Assembly (NCBI GenBank): GCA_025890175.1
Contig: JANPYM010000002.1
Location: 3,648,823 to 3,712,822 of the forward strand
Source of the DNA: Ciborinia camelliae
Taxonomy: Eukaryota; Ascomycota; Leotiomycetes; Helotiales; Sclerotiniaceae
Direction of reading: 5' to 3'
Length of the DNA: 64,000 nucleotides
The translations under genes and the position numbers were made by a program. The notes beneath the pieces were generated by a model. The model did not search any database. It had not been told where the DNA came from and saw only the letters and a list, made by a program, of their open reading frames with translations. Below are positions 53,613 to 62,704 of this stretch, piece after piece. The stretch's first letter is position 1. Each line of letters opens with the position of its first letter.

Positions 53613-54485
53613 GATGGAAGTATTGTTATGGAGTGTTAGGTGTGTAGAAGTTATGTGGGACTTGTTGTTTTGAACTGACTTCAAAAAAACAGTTTGGAGA
53701 AGACGATGGATATATATATATATATATTAGCAGCTTCGTTCCTTCCGCGAATTATCCCTCGCTACCTCGCGGAATGGATCATCACATTCATCAGCTCAAC
53801 GGGGACACATACCTACGCAACGGGGAAACACACCTACGCAACGGGGAAACAAACTTGCGTATCGGGCTTTCTTACCTCGAGCTGGATCATCAGCTGAAAA
53901 GCTTGTACAATCTTGTGGTTTGTGTCATGGGATCTCAACAATGCTTACATGAATTGATCCTCGTATTCGACTGTATCGTGTAATACCAAGATCATTCTCA
54001 AGGGGTTTCCCCACGTTTGTTTTACAATTTGATAGACGAGGAACTTGTGCAGGAACTAATATGGAAGCTCGAACCGCGGTATGGATCTTCAACTTATCAT
54101 ACATAAGCACTCAGCCCTAAGTTTCTGACGTGAGGGATTTCTTCATTAATTATTGGTAATATGTTTGTGATCTTGCCTGCTCTATATAATGAAGGGAGAC
54201 TCTCTAGCTTACACGTTAATCATACAGTGTCAGCTCTTTCATTAGTCTTCAACGCCTTTTTATGTAACCCCCTCGCTATGCTAAGATAAAAGGATTTGCC
54301 GAGGAATCCAAACCAAAATGTATATCCCCGCAATTTCGCTTCATTGGAATGTAGCCGACACCCGAAACCCCAGAATAAATCGCATAACCCAAAACTTGAG
54401 GAAAACATCCGTTGTTACCTCAATTAAGAGAAAAAGTATTGACTTTGCTTAAGGCGTGACACATCGAAAGCTCCCTGTATTACAA
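53613..54485. other. Intergenic spacer with 21-bp repeat
   Basis: 0.87 kb between the small secreted gene and the RPO41 3' end. It contains a (TA)n run at 53711-53728 and a 21-bp tandem (53801-53863). Open frames here derive from the repeat and are not convincing. Confidence 0.55.
53801..53863. repeat. 21-bp tandem repeat, three copies
   Basis: Degenerate copies of GGGGAAACACACCTACGCAA(C). The 21-bp period keeps reading frames open, generating spurious NGET-type peptides. Confidence 0.8.
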
Positions 54486-57400
54486 TTAGTCTTCAGCTAG
54501 CAGTATAGACCGGGCTTTGCTTACCTTCTTAGGAACGGGAGCAAATTTTAGTGGAAGCCAAACCCACTGGGGTTTGGTCGAATCCACCTTCTTCGACCGA
54601 GGCTTCCCCAGTATTAGTTCCTCAAACGCAGATATTGACGTTTCTGGTTCTGCTTCTTCTACATTTTCCTCCGCGGCCTCCGGTTCAGTTGTAAGGCCAT
54701 CTTCTAAATCTTCTTCCAAACCTTCTTCTGCAGCACCAGTATCCCTAGTGCTGTCGGTATCATGCTCTTTAACTGACCTCGCGTTGACCATATTTCCTAA
54801 CCCCATATTTTTGACATCTGATTCTGGATCAAGCTCGACTTCTCCTGTCATGATTTCATAAATACTGGCCGAGGTAATCATAGCCCTCCCTTTTTTTACT
54901 TCTTCTGGGTTTGATGAACGGAGAAGACGCAGTCTCTTCATCTCCATCACTAATTCGGTATGTTTCGCCCTCCCGACTAAGTTGAGGGATTTGCGAAATT
55001 GGGCGATCTTAGTATGTGCTAGTGTTCCTGGCCTGACTCTCACAAGTTGCATGTAACCCTTGTACCGAGTAGCCATTTCTGCTGCCAAACGTCCAATAAC
55101 ATCGTCAGAGTGTATTTCGATGAAAGCATCTCTCAGAATTGTATTCATTGTATCAACATCAGCTGCGTGTGTCCAAAACGAATCGTGAACGGCAGCAAAT
55201 GATAACTTTGCTTCATTACTTTTCACTGCCGAAAGAAGCATATGCGTTGCGTCAAGAGAGTGAATGAAGTTGGGAGGAAATCCTTGGAGTTGTTTGCGAC
55301 CGCTGACGGGATCTGATCGATGTGGTTCGGATAAGCTGAGATTTTGAAGGTTTGTAACAATTTGCCGGGATTTGTGAGTTCGGTAGGGTTGAACCACTGG
55401 CATATTCAACGGTGTCGTCCAGATTACACTAGACTTGAACTGAGATATATCATCCAGAGTAGGTGCGCCCCGTCTAAGACGAGTAGAATGACTTGGCTTC
55501 AAGTCATGTTCAACTATGCGTTCAAGTTGCTCGGGTGTTAAACTCCTTGAAATTCGACTAGCACAGTCTCCAAGCCAGTACTGAATGTCGTGAGCCCCCC
55601 GAAACATGGTTGAGAGAGCGGTAAAGATTTTAGTGACCACATAAGAAGCTAGATTGCCAGGATTGATTTCATCATCGTCTGGCAAGTCCTTATAAGCCGC
55701 CACAAGTTGTTTGCGAACTTGTGCTTTAGCTCCAACGAAGGTGACTCCATAGACGTTAGTCATAACGGTTTGCTTCACAACCTTTCGAGTTATTTTTCCA
55801 TCCAAGATTTTGGCTTTTGGGTGGTCGGCAAGTAGATCTGTGGCGATGCTCTCCTTTACGAGATCTGCAACTGCAGTATAAACATCTGCTGGGCGGTCAC
55901 CGGGCTCGAGGTTTACTTGCTGGGCGCCCCATACATCACCGCCCAAAGCTGCATAATGTTGAAGCCCATTACAAGTACCATCCTGATGAACCGGTAGATA
56001 TGAGACGAAACGAGTTGGATCTCCAGAGTCAAGCGCATTCCTGATTTCCATGCATGCTGCTAAGCATTGCCATGGATCTTCGGCCTTTAACCACCATTTA
56101 TTGCCTCCCAATGGGTTTGTTGCGGAGTCGTAAATTTCGTCAATATTTCGGTTTGCAAAATCTTCTCTCTCTTTGAGACTTGCTTTGTCAAAACCGTGTA
56201 CGTTGGCGAGGTGAACCTTGAGCCACATTAAACCAGAAGGACCAAGTTCCTTCCCAACTCCAAACAACATAAGCCCTCGACAATGGTCTGCTCCCATGTG
56301 ATTGAGGTATGGGGGAATAGGATATGCTCTTCCCCGAAAGTCCACGTTATGTGGGAAGTAGAAGGTTTTATCGCGCAAAGCTCTAGCTATTTCTAGTTGA
56401 AAGTTTTGGAAACACCGTTGAGAATGAAAACCTCCTTTGGCGTTCTCTACCTTCTTAACTGCAGTGACCCATCTTCGGCGCTCGAGTGGATCGGAAGTAG
56501 TTTCGGGCTCGGGGGGATACTCAAGTTTTGGTTGATGCGGAGCAAGGTTTGCAACTGCGTCCCCTGAATTCCAGGCATCTAACATGACATCAAAAACTGG
56601 CTGATTGATTCTCCATGATTGGTCTCCCAGTATATTGAGGGCCTTGAAAACTGTTGTCAACTTTCCCTGGTCAATAGCAGCATCCGCGTAATTCCTTTGA
56701 TCTTTATCTCCATTCTTGACGCGCATAACCCTTCCAGGGTGTCTAAGAAAGCCACCACAACTGAACCCAGTCCACGGCGCAGGCTTCACAAGCATAGGAA
56801 GATGTTTTGCAAGAAGACTGTGGACAGGTTCGCGTTTGAGTTGTTCGACGATGACTTTGTTGGCATTGATAACACCAAGCTTCTTACCCAACCTGTATTG
56901 CTGCGCATGAGAAAATGCAGGTTGCATTTGGGTAACGATCTCCTTCGTTTCAGGGTGTTCCAATATGACTGGAACTTTAGCAACCTTCAGTAAAGACTCC
57001 AACAAGAAAGATCCAACTCTAGCTCTAATCCCTATGGACCACTCCCTTGCACGAATCTGTGAGGAAATGAAATCTTCGGTGGCGAAGCTTGTAGGATCGT
57101 TGATATCTACCGATTCTTCACTAGCACCTCGGGCTTTACTTTTGAGTAACCGGAGCATTCGGGTTCTATCAGCTACGCTGTCGCGCCAAAGGGGCTTCTC
57201 CTTGTTTTTCTGGATGGATTCAAAAATACTCTCGTCTTCTATATTCTTGGCAATTTGCAAGATAGCATATGATAAAGTTAGTCCTTTGTCGATTCCTGAC
57301 GCTGTTAAAGCATGCATATGGGCTATAATTGTTAGCGCCGCGAGCTTTTCAGCTGGGAGGTAGCGTAAAAAGGGCCCATATTCGCATCTACTGATTTCTT

Positions 57401-58688
57401 CAACGGTTCTAATCTTCTTCGACTCTGCCTCATCGACTGCTTTCAGTTCTTCTTTCAAGAGTTCTGTCAGAGCTATATGCCATTTCCACATTCTCGCTCC
57501 CAATGATTTTGATTGCAGTGTTGTATTCAATCCCATTTTTGCCAGGTTCGAGCTCTCATCTCTCCAACGATCTATGGCAGCCTGCACAGCATCTTCTTCC
57601 AGCTGTGTCTGGATAGCACGATGTTGCTGCTCGTTCATTTTTGACATATCATATCCCGCAGATGGTAAAGTCGAAAATAGAGACAATGTTTTTCTCAATG
57701 ACTTCAGTCCGAGGCCCTTTTGATGGGTTTGGAGAACCTCAGGAACAGGTGCGCTTTTTTTTTCAGCGTACTGTAAAACTCCATCGAAAGCGTCTGCTAC
57801 GGGCGGTATGGCTTTTTCGGAGTTAAACATATTCTCAATATATCCAAGTCCCTCTGCCAAGTTGTACGTGGGGCAAATGTGGTTGATAGTATTCAATTCT
57901 TCGGGAGACAGAACATTGGATGCTAGAACCTCCAAACCAGCGTCTCCTTGAACCATATCCATGTATCTTGATACCAGCCTATCGCGTCGCGGGCCTGGAG
58001 GTGATTGAAGTGAAGCTTTTAGCATATATACCACGGTCAATGCATCTTGTGGAAGATTCTTATTTCGTACTTCGAGTTCGAACCACTTGTGTAAAGATTG
58101 TGTTGCTTGTTCCGAAGGGTTCATCATGATTTCCTGGACTGCGGCTCGTAGGTACTGGTTTTGTAATACTAAAAGTCTCTCCCTACTGATCTCCGGCATT
58201 TGTGTTATGCGTTTGAATATCACACTCGCACGCTCTATCCTCCCGACCTGTAGACAAGCATCGAGTAATGCTATAACCTCATCACTAGTACCACCAACCG
58301 CATCATAGCCACCACGTCGATGTCGATGAGGAGCAAACTCGCCATCATCCGAGATTATGATCGGAGATTGAAGTTTAGGTAGATGGTATGGTGTATAATT
58401 GTTCGGTGGTGGATTGTCGTAAAGCTCTTCGAAGGGAAGTTCCTCGATTGGTTGATCTACTGCCGTTGCCAATGACCGTGATGGAGGTTTTGTAGAATTT
58501 TCTCTAGGATTTCGCCTTTTCCTCAAGCCAGTCACTTGAGGTGTTGAGTCCACATGAATATTCCGGTATGGGATAGTTTGATTCGAATTGATGGATGGAT
58601 ATAAAAAAGGGAGGTATGTTTGTTGACGCTTGAGTCTATCAACAATTGGATTGCCGCGAGCTTTTCGCCCTGCAGCTCGTACAAGCAT
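54486..58688 (-). CDS. RPO41: Mitochondrial DNA-directed RNA polymerase
   Basis: Single exon, 1400 aa, the single-subunit T7-like polymerase that transcribes mtDNA and primes its replication. The N-terminus MLVRAAGRKARGNPIVDRLKRQQ is highly basic and acid-poor, a matrix presequence. The N-terminal extension has PPR-like helices (around residues 130-250). Catalytic elements in order: QDGTCNGLQHYAALGGD with palm Asp about 903; the O-helix RKVVKQTVMTNVYGVT (about 970-985, Lys and Tyr of motif B); HDSFWTHAADVD (about 1166) with the second catalytic Asp. The acidic C-terminal tail (EEGLEEDLEDGLTTEPEAAEE) is unusual but low-complexity. It is divergent from ATP25 across 466 bp. Confidence 0.97.
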   Translation of the reverse strand: MLVRAAGRKARGNPIVDRLKRQQTYLPFLYPSINSNQTIPYRNIHVDSTPQVTGLRKRRNPRENSTKPPSRSLATAVDQPIEELPFEELYDNPPPNNYTPYHLPKLQSPIIISDDGEFAPHRHRRGGYDAVGGTSDEVIALLDACLQVGRIERASVIFKRITQMPEISRERLLVLQNQYLRAAVQEIMMNPSEQATQSLHKWFELEVRNKNLPQDALTVVYMLKASLQSPPGPRRDRLVSRYMDMVQGDAGLEVLASNVLSPEELNTINHICPTYNLAEGLGYIENMFNSEKAIPPVADAFDGVLQYAEKKSAPVPEVLQTHQKGLGLKSLRKTLSLFSTLPSAGYDMSKMNEQQHRAIQTQLEEDAVQAAIDRWRDESSNLAKMGLNTTLQSKSLGARMWKWHIALTELLKEELKAVDEAESKKIRTVEEISRCEYGPFLRYLPAEKLAALTIIAHMHALTASGIDKGLTLSYAILQIAKNIEDESIFESIQKNKEKPLWRDSVADRTRMLRLLKSKARGASEESVDINDPTSFATEDFISSQIRAREWSIGIRARVGSFLLESLLKVAKVPVILEHPETKEIVTQMQPAFSHAQQYRLGKKLGVINANKVIVEQLKREPVHSLLAKHLPMLVKPAPWTGFSCGGFLRHPGRVMRVKNGDKDQRNYADAAIDQGKLTTVFKALNILGDQSWRINQPVFDVMLDAWNSGDAVANLAPHQPKLEYPPEPETTSDPLERRRWVTAVKKVENAKGGFHSQRCFQNFQLEIARALRDKTFYFPHNVDFRGRAYPIPPYLNHMGADHCRGLMLFGVGKELGPSGLMWLKVHLANVHGFDKASLKEREDFANRNIDEIYDSATNPLGGNKWWLKAEDPWQCLAACMEIRNALDSGDPTRFVSYLPVHQDGTCNGLQHYAALGGDVWGAQQVNLEPGDRPADVYTAVADLVKESIATDLLADHPKAKILDGKITRKVVKQTVMTNVYGVTFVGAKAQVRKQLVAAYKDLPDDDEINPGNLASYVVTKIFTALSTMFRGAHDIQYWLGDCASRISRSLTPEQLERIVEHDLKPSHSTRLRRGAPTLDDISQFKSSVIWTTPLNMPVVQPYRTHKSRQIVTNLQNLSLSEPHRSDPVSGRKQLQGFPPNFIHSLDATHMLLSAVKSNEAKLSFAAVHDSFWTHAADVDTMNTILRDAFIEIHSDDVIGRLAAEMATRYKGYMQLVRVRPGTLAHTKIAQFRKSLNLVGRAKHTELVMEMKRLRLLRSSNPEEVKKGRAMITSASIYEIMTGEVELDPESDVKNMGLGNMVNARSVKEHDTDSTRDTGAAEEGLEEDLEDGLTTEPEAAEENVEEAEPETSISAFEELILGKPRSKKVDSTKPQWVWLPLKFAPVPKKVSKARSILLAED

Positions 58689-59154
58689 TTTGATAGCTGA
58701 GAAAGTAGGATCGAACGAGGGGATTTTGAGATATTGTCAAAATAGGATTAGGAGAAGAAATTGTCGGAAAGGTAGATTCAAAGATAACCTTAGAAGAATA
58801 AAAGAAATGCGCTCCTCATAATCCGTACTCATATACAATTGGCAAGTAGTAGATGTACATCTGGTTCTGAGGTCTAACAAAATCTACTCGAGTATGGATA
58901 CTTATGAGAATGAGAAAATGAAGTCCCACATGGGTCAAGGCAAAATTGATTTTTTTTTCGATAAGGATCTAATCGTGGGTGGGTGTAGTCGACCGACCCA
59001 CTTTTGCACGCTTCGAAGTTCGGACATCGGTTTCCAGGCACGGTCCAGGATCAGAAAACTTTCTACCCACCTACCGACCTAGGTTGGATTCCACAACCTC
59101 AATCCTTCTCAATTCAATATTTATGGTATATGACTGCCATCAATTTAATCAAAA
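58689..59154. promoter_or_regulatory. Shared divergent promoter region RPO41 / ATP25
   Basis: 466 bp separates the two start codons. It contains TTTTTTTTC, GACCGACCCACT and CCACCTACCGACCTAGG. No TATA box was identified. Both products act in mitochondrial gene expression, so joint regulation is plausible but unproven. Confidence 0.5.
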
Positions 59155-61617
59155 ATGGTTGTCAGTAAAGCTATAAGGGCCACTGGATGCGCATCATGTC
59201 GTCTATCCTTATTACGAAGTGTCACACCACTCCCAATCCGAATTATTCCAGCAGCTGGGAGATTTCACGCAACCAAAATTGAGAGGCAACAAATCCCATT
59301 TTCATCTCATTCACGATTAAGTGAACAGCATGAAGTCTCCCATCATCAGGATGCCTTGGATGGTCGAGAGGTTTCAGTTGAGAATAAGACAGATGAGGAG
59401 GAGGTCGAGAATGAAAATGTCAAATATGAGGATATTTTGGAAGATCAAGAGCTTTTGGATGAGAACAAGGCAGACGGTGGGGAGATTGGGACTTCAGTTT
59501 CTGCTGTGCCATGGTATCTCCAAGTCGAAACTCCTCAAACGACACCAACAACTCTTTCCGAACGTCAAAGAATTCCAGATCTGCCAGACTTGCCCCCTCC
59601 GATTCTTCAACCTATGCTACAACATATCTCAGTCGATTTAGGTCTTGATGATCTTACACTACTAGATCTTCGAAAGCTTGACCCTCCCCCCGCACTAGGA
59701 GCGAACTTGATAATGCTTATTGGGACCGCACGAAGTGAAAAACATTTACACGTCTCTGCGGATCGATTATGCCGATGGTTGAGAAGCACATATAAGTTAC
59801 GACCAAGCGCAGACGGGTTATTGGGAAGGAATGAATTGAAATTGAAAATAAGACGCAAGTCACGGAGAGCTAAGCTTTTAGGCAGTGCGGCTGATGATAA
59901 TGGTGACGATGGCATAAGAACAGGTTGGGTTTGCGTGGACATTGGTGTAGTTGAGAGCCCAGATATGCATGCAAATGCTGTCCCTGAGGGAGATGGATTT
60001 GTGGGCTTTGGGAGACGGACCGATGGTGTTAGAATTGTCGTTCAAATGCTTACCGAAGAGAAGAGAGAAGAGATCGATTTGGAGAAATTGTGGGGTGGAA
60101 TTTTGCGAAGGTCCGGCCAATCAGAAGTTGAAGATGTCGAGGTAACTGAAGATGCAGAAGTTGAGGAACCATTATCTACATCGATTTCTCAACCTTCACA
60201 ACATACTCCAGGGTCGACCATAAAATCTCGAGGTTTTCAAATCCCACAAACTCGACAATTTCATACTTCAGCACAAAGAAAATCAGACACTCCTATGAAC
60301 CAACAACCAAACGGTATCTTATCCTCATCACAGCAAGACGGAAAACTTGAAAATAGTAGACTAACAGAGCTTCAGCAATCCGTACTTTCCGACTTCTCTC
60401 TTGGTGAATTCGAAAAGGCAAAAAACAATGTATTGGAATACAGTGCTAACAACGTAGAGCTGGATTGGCAACAGTTTCTGTTATACCAACTGAGATTATA
60501 TCTTGAAAATGTCCCAGTAGAACAGGCGATGTCTGATTTGGGCAAAGGTTATGTCTCTGGGGATACATCCTTCCTCAAATGCTTCAAAGAAACCGTTGCT
60601 GGTGTCAGACACCCTGATCATCCCGCATCATTTAAGTGGGATTACGTCTTCTGGCTATTCCATTATGCTCAACATATTGGCCACCCTTGGTTCAAGGCCA
60701 TAAAAATACAAAATTTATTCAGAAAATTTGAAAAAGAGCATTTTGACGATAGTGATATATCTGATGAATATTACCACAAAATCATACGTACCATACTTGA
60801 ACCCGATCGACGCGTTCCAGACAAAAGCCACGCTCCTACACGGCTTCGTATCCTGTTCGCTTTAAAGGTCATTCAAACAATGCACAGACGAGGTCACAAG
60901 ATTCTCACAGAAAAAATGTTCGTGACTTTACAAGAAGCCACCGAACGAATCCTGGAGCTTGATATCCCAACCGTTCAACCAAAAGCAACCATTAATGATT
61001 CTTTCAAAATTCCAACCAGGGCCATGACGCCAATTCAACGTCGAATTCATACCCTAATGATAAACCTTGAGTTGCCTACCTTTTCAGATGAATCTAGAAT
61101 GCGATTGATGCAACTATATGCCGGCAATGGGCATTGGATAGCTTTCTGGGATATTTGGAGATTACCACTTCGTCAGTTCAAACCACAATCAGCCGACATG
61201 TATGCATATATGTTTCAAAGGGTAGCAGAGACGGGGCATCAAAAAGGTTGTATAAAAACACTACGCACTTGGATTGAAGATTTAGATCGTGAAGACCCCG
61301 CTGTGAAACTTGAAGGTGATATTGCAGAGGCGGTTAAAGCTTGTTTGTTGGTTGCGTATCCGGGTGTTGAGCAAGAAGCAATTGCGAATCCCGAGAAGCC
61401 CGGCGAATGGGTTTCTTTATGGAGGAGATGTCATGGGGGAGATGAAGAGTGGAAAATGATGGTTGAGACTATGGTTGCCGAACATGAACAAAGATTTGGT
61501 ACAGTTGACAGTGTCGAGGTGGATGAGGAGAATGCTGCTATGATTAATGGACAGGAACCCAACCAAATTTACGGTGATGAATTCCATGGGGATTTAGCCA
61601 CGGCTTCCGAAAGCTGA
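59155..61617 (+). CDS. ATP25: ATPase synthesis protein 25, mitochondrial
   Basis: Single exon, 820 aa. The presequence has an R-2 processing site near RFHAT (36-40). A RsfS/DUF143-like domain (about 140-290) contains LTLLDLRKLDPPPALGANLIMLIGTARSEKH split into shorter conserved blocks, then HVSADRLCRWLRSTYKL. A second presequence-like stretch, TRQFHTSAQR (about 366-375), precedes the helical C-terminal domain (about 400-800). In yeast, Atp25 is cleaved in two; the C-terminal half stabilises mRNA of ATP synthase subunit 9 (OLI1) and the N-terminal half resembles the ribosome silencing factor. Full length and both halves are preserved here. The start is the first ATG, 466 bp from RPO41. Confidence 0.93.
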   Translation: MVVSKAIRATGCASCRLSLLRSVTPLPIRIIPAAGRFHATKIERQQIPFSSHSRLSEQHEVSHHQDALDGREVSVENKTDEEEVENENVKYEDILEDQELLDENKADGGEIGTSVSAVPWYLQVETPQTTPTTLSERQRIPDLPDLPPPILQPMLQHISVDLGLDDLTLLDLRKLDPPPALGANLIMLIGTARSEKHLHVSADRLCRWLRSTYKLRPSADGLLGRNELKLKIRRKSRRAKLLGSAADDNGDDGIRTGWVCVDIGVVESPDMHANAVPEGDGFVGFGRRTDGVRIVVQMLTEEKREEIDLEKLWGGILRRSGQSEVEDVEVTEDAEVEEPLSTSISQPSQHTPGSTIKSRGFQIPQTRQFHTSAQRKSDTPMNQQPNGILSSSQQDGKLENSRLTELQQSVLSDFSLGEFEKAKNNVLEYSANNVELDWQQFLLYQLRLYLENVPVEQAMSDLGKGYVSGDTSFLKCFKETVAGVRHPDHPASFKWDYVFWLFHYAQHIGHPWFKAIKIQNLFRKFEKEHFDDSDISDEYYHKIIRTILEPDRRVPDKSHAPTRLRILFALKVIQTMHRRGHKILTEKMFVTLQEATERILELDIPTVQPKATINDSFKIPTRAMTPIQRRIHTLMINLELPTFSDESRMRLMQLYAGNGHWIAFWDIWRLPLRQFKPQSADMYAYMFQRVAETGHQKGCIKTLRTWIEDLDREDPAVKLEGDIAEAVKACLLVAYPGVEQEAIANPEKPGEWVSLWRRCHGGDEEWKMMVETMVAEHEQRFGTVDSVEVDEENAAMINGQEPNQIYGDEFHGDLATASES

Positions 61618-62704
61618 CTTCAAGAAGAAGTTCATGCCGAGAGGATTTCAGCACGAAAAGATGTGACCCTCCAGCAAGAAATTATCAACGGGACGGTCGA
61701 CGTGGAATTGAATGAATACGCAACAGAAGTAGCGCAAGATGGCGCACCAGTCCATACCTGATGATAATGCCACACATGTGGATTCGACAAGGGACAATAT
61801 AATGTCGAGACGAAGGAGAGCGAATGAGAAAGGGTTGACGAATTACGATAACATATACGAACAAGACTAATGAAAGTTTGGGCATAACACGCCTGTCACT
61901 CGGAGGAAATAGGAGCGGGGCGTTTTTCTGTATTTCCTATATCGATACCTCTAACGAAATTAATACCATTTCTTTCTCGTAATCATTCTTAGTATTTGAC
62001 TTGGAGAACTACCTACCTACCTCATGATACCTACCTAGGAAGAGACAAGTTATTTTCCTCGTAGATTTACGCATCATAGTTCAGCGAGGAAAAAAGGGTA
62101 ACCTAGGTACCTCATTGGGAGCACAGAAAATAAAAAATGGGCATGAGCGCACCAGTGATCATTCCACTATAGGATTACAGTATTCCAAGGCTGAAATTCG
62201 ATTCAGTTCAGATGATATTATCCACATCAAATTCAATAACCCAACCCAACCCAACCCGACACAGTGATGAAAAACAAAGATCCCATCTAGATGAGATGAG
62301 ATACTCAAAAGGTCCAACCCAGGTTCAAAACCATAACTATCACAATCAATCACCATATAAATTGTAGTAATATAAAAAACATTAAACCCTTGTTCTAATA
62401 TCTATGTACCTAGTATGTATGTACCTACTCACCTACCTACCTAATAACCCGAGAGATTTACATTTAACATTTTCCATTTGAATTTTATCTCACACAAAAG
62501 ACTGAAGGTTTCGAAGCTCATTCAATTGAACATCGATTTAAAACGCTTGGGTAAAAATTCCCAGGACTTTCGTCAAACACCAAACATAAGAACTACTGAA
62601 CTACAGCTCCGTTCTAATACCACGAACAATCATATCCAACCAAGCCGCAAGTCTTCCAGTAAAGTCAGCACTAAATCCTCAAAAGAACCACCCAAAATAA
62701 CTTC
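61618..62704. other. Convergent intergenic spacer
   Basis: 1.1 kb between ATP25 (+) and S1 nuclease (-). CTACCTAC (62010-62037), AACCTAGGTACCTC (about 62100) and CCAACCCAACCC (62238-62256) are present. No gene is seen. Confidence 0.6.

Noticed and set aside
53774..53983. Frame with NGET repeats
   Set aside because: Arises from the 21-bp tandem repeat at 53801-53863.
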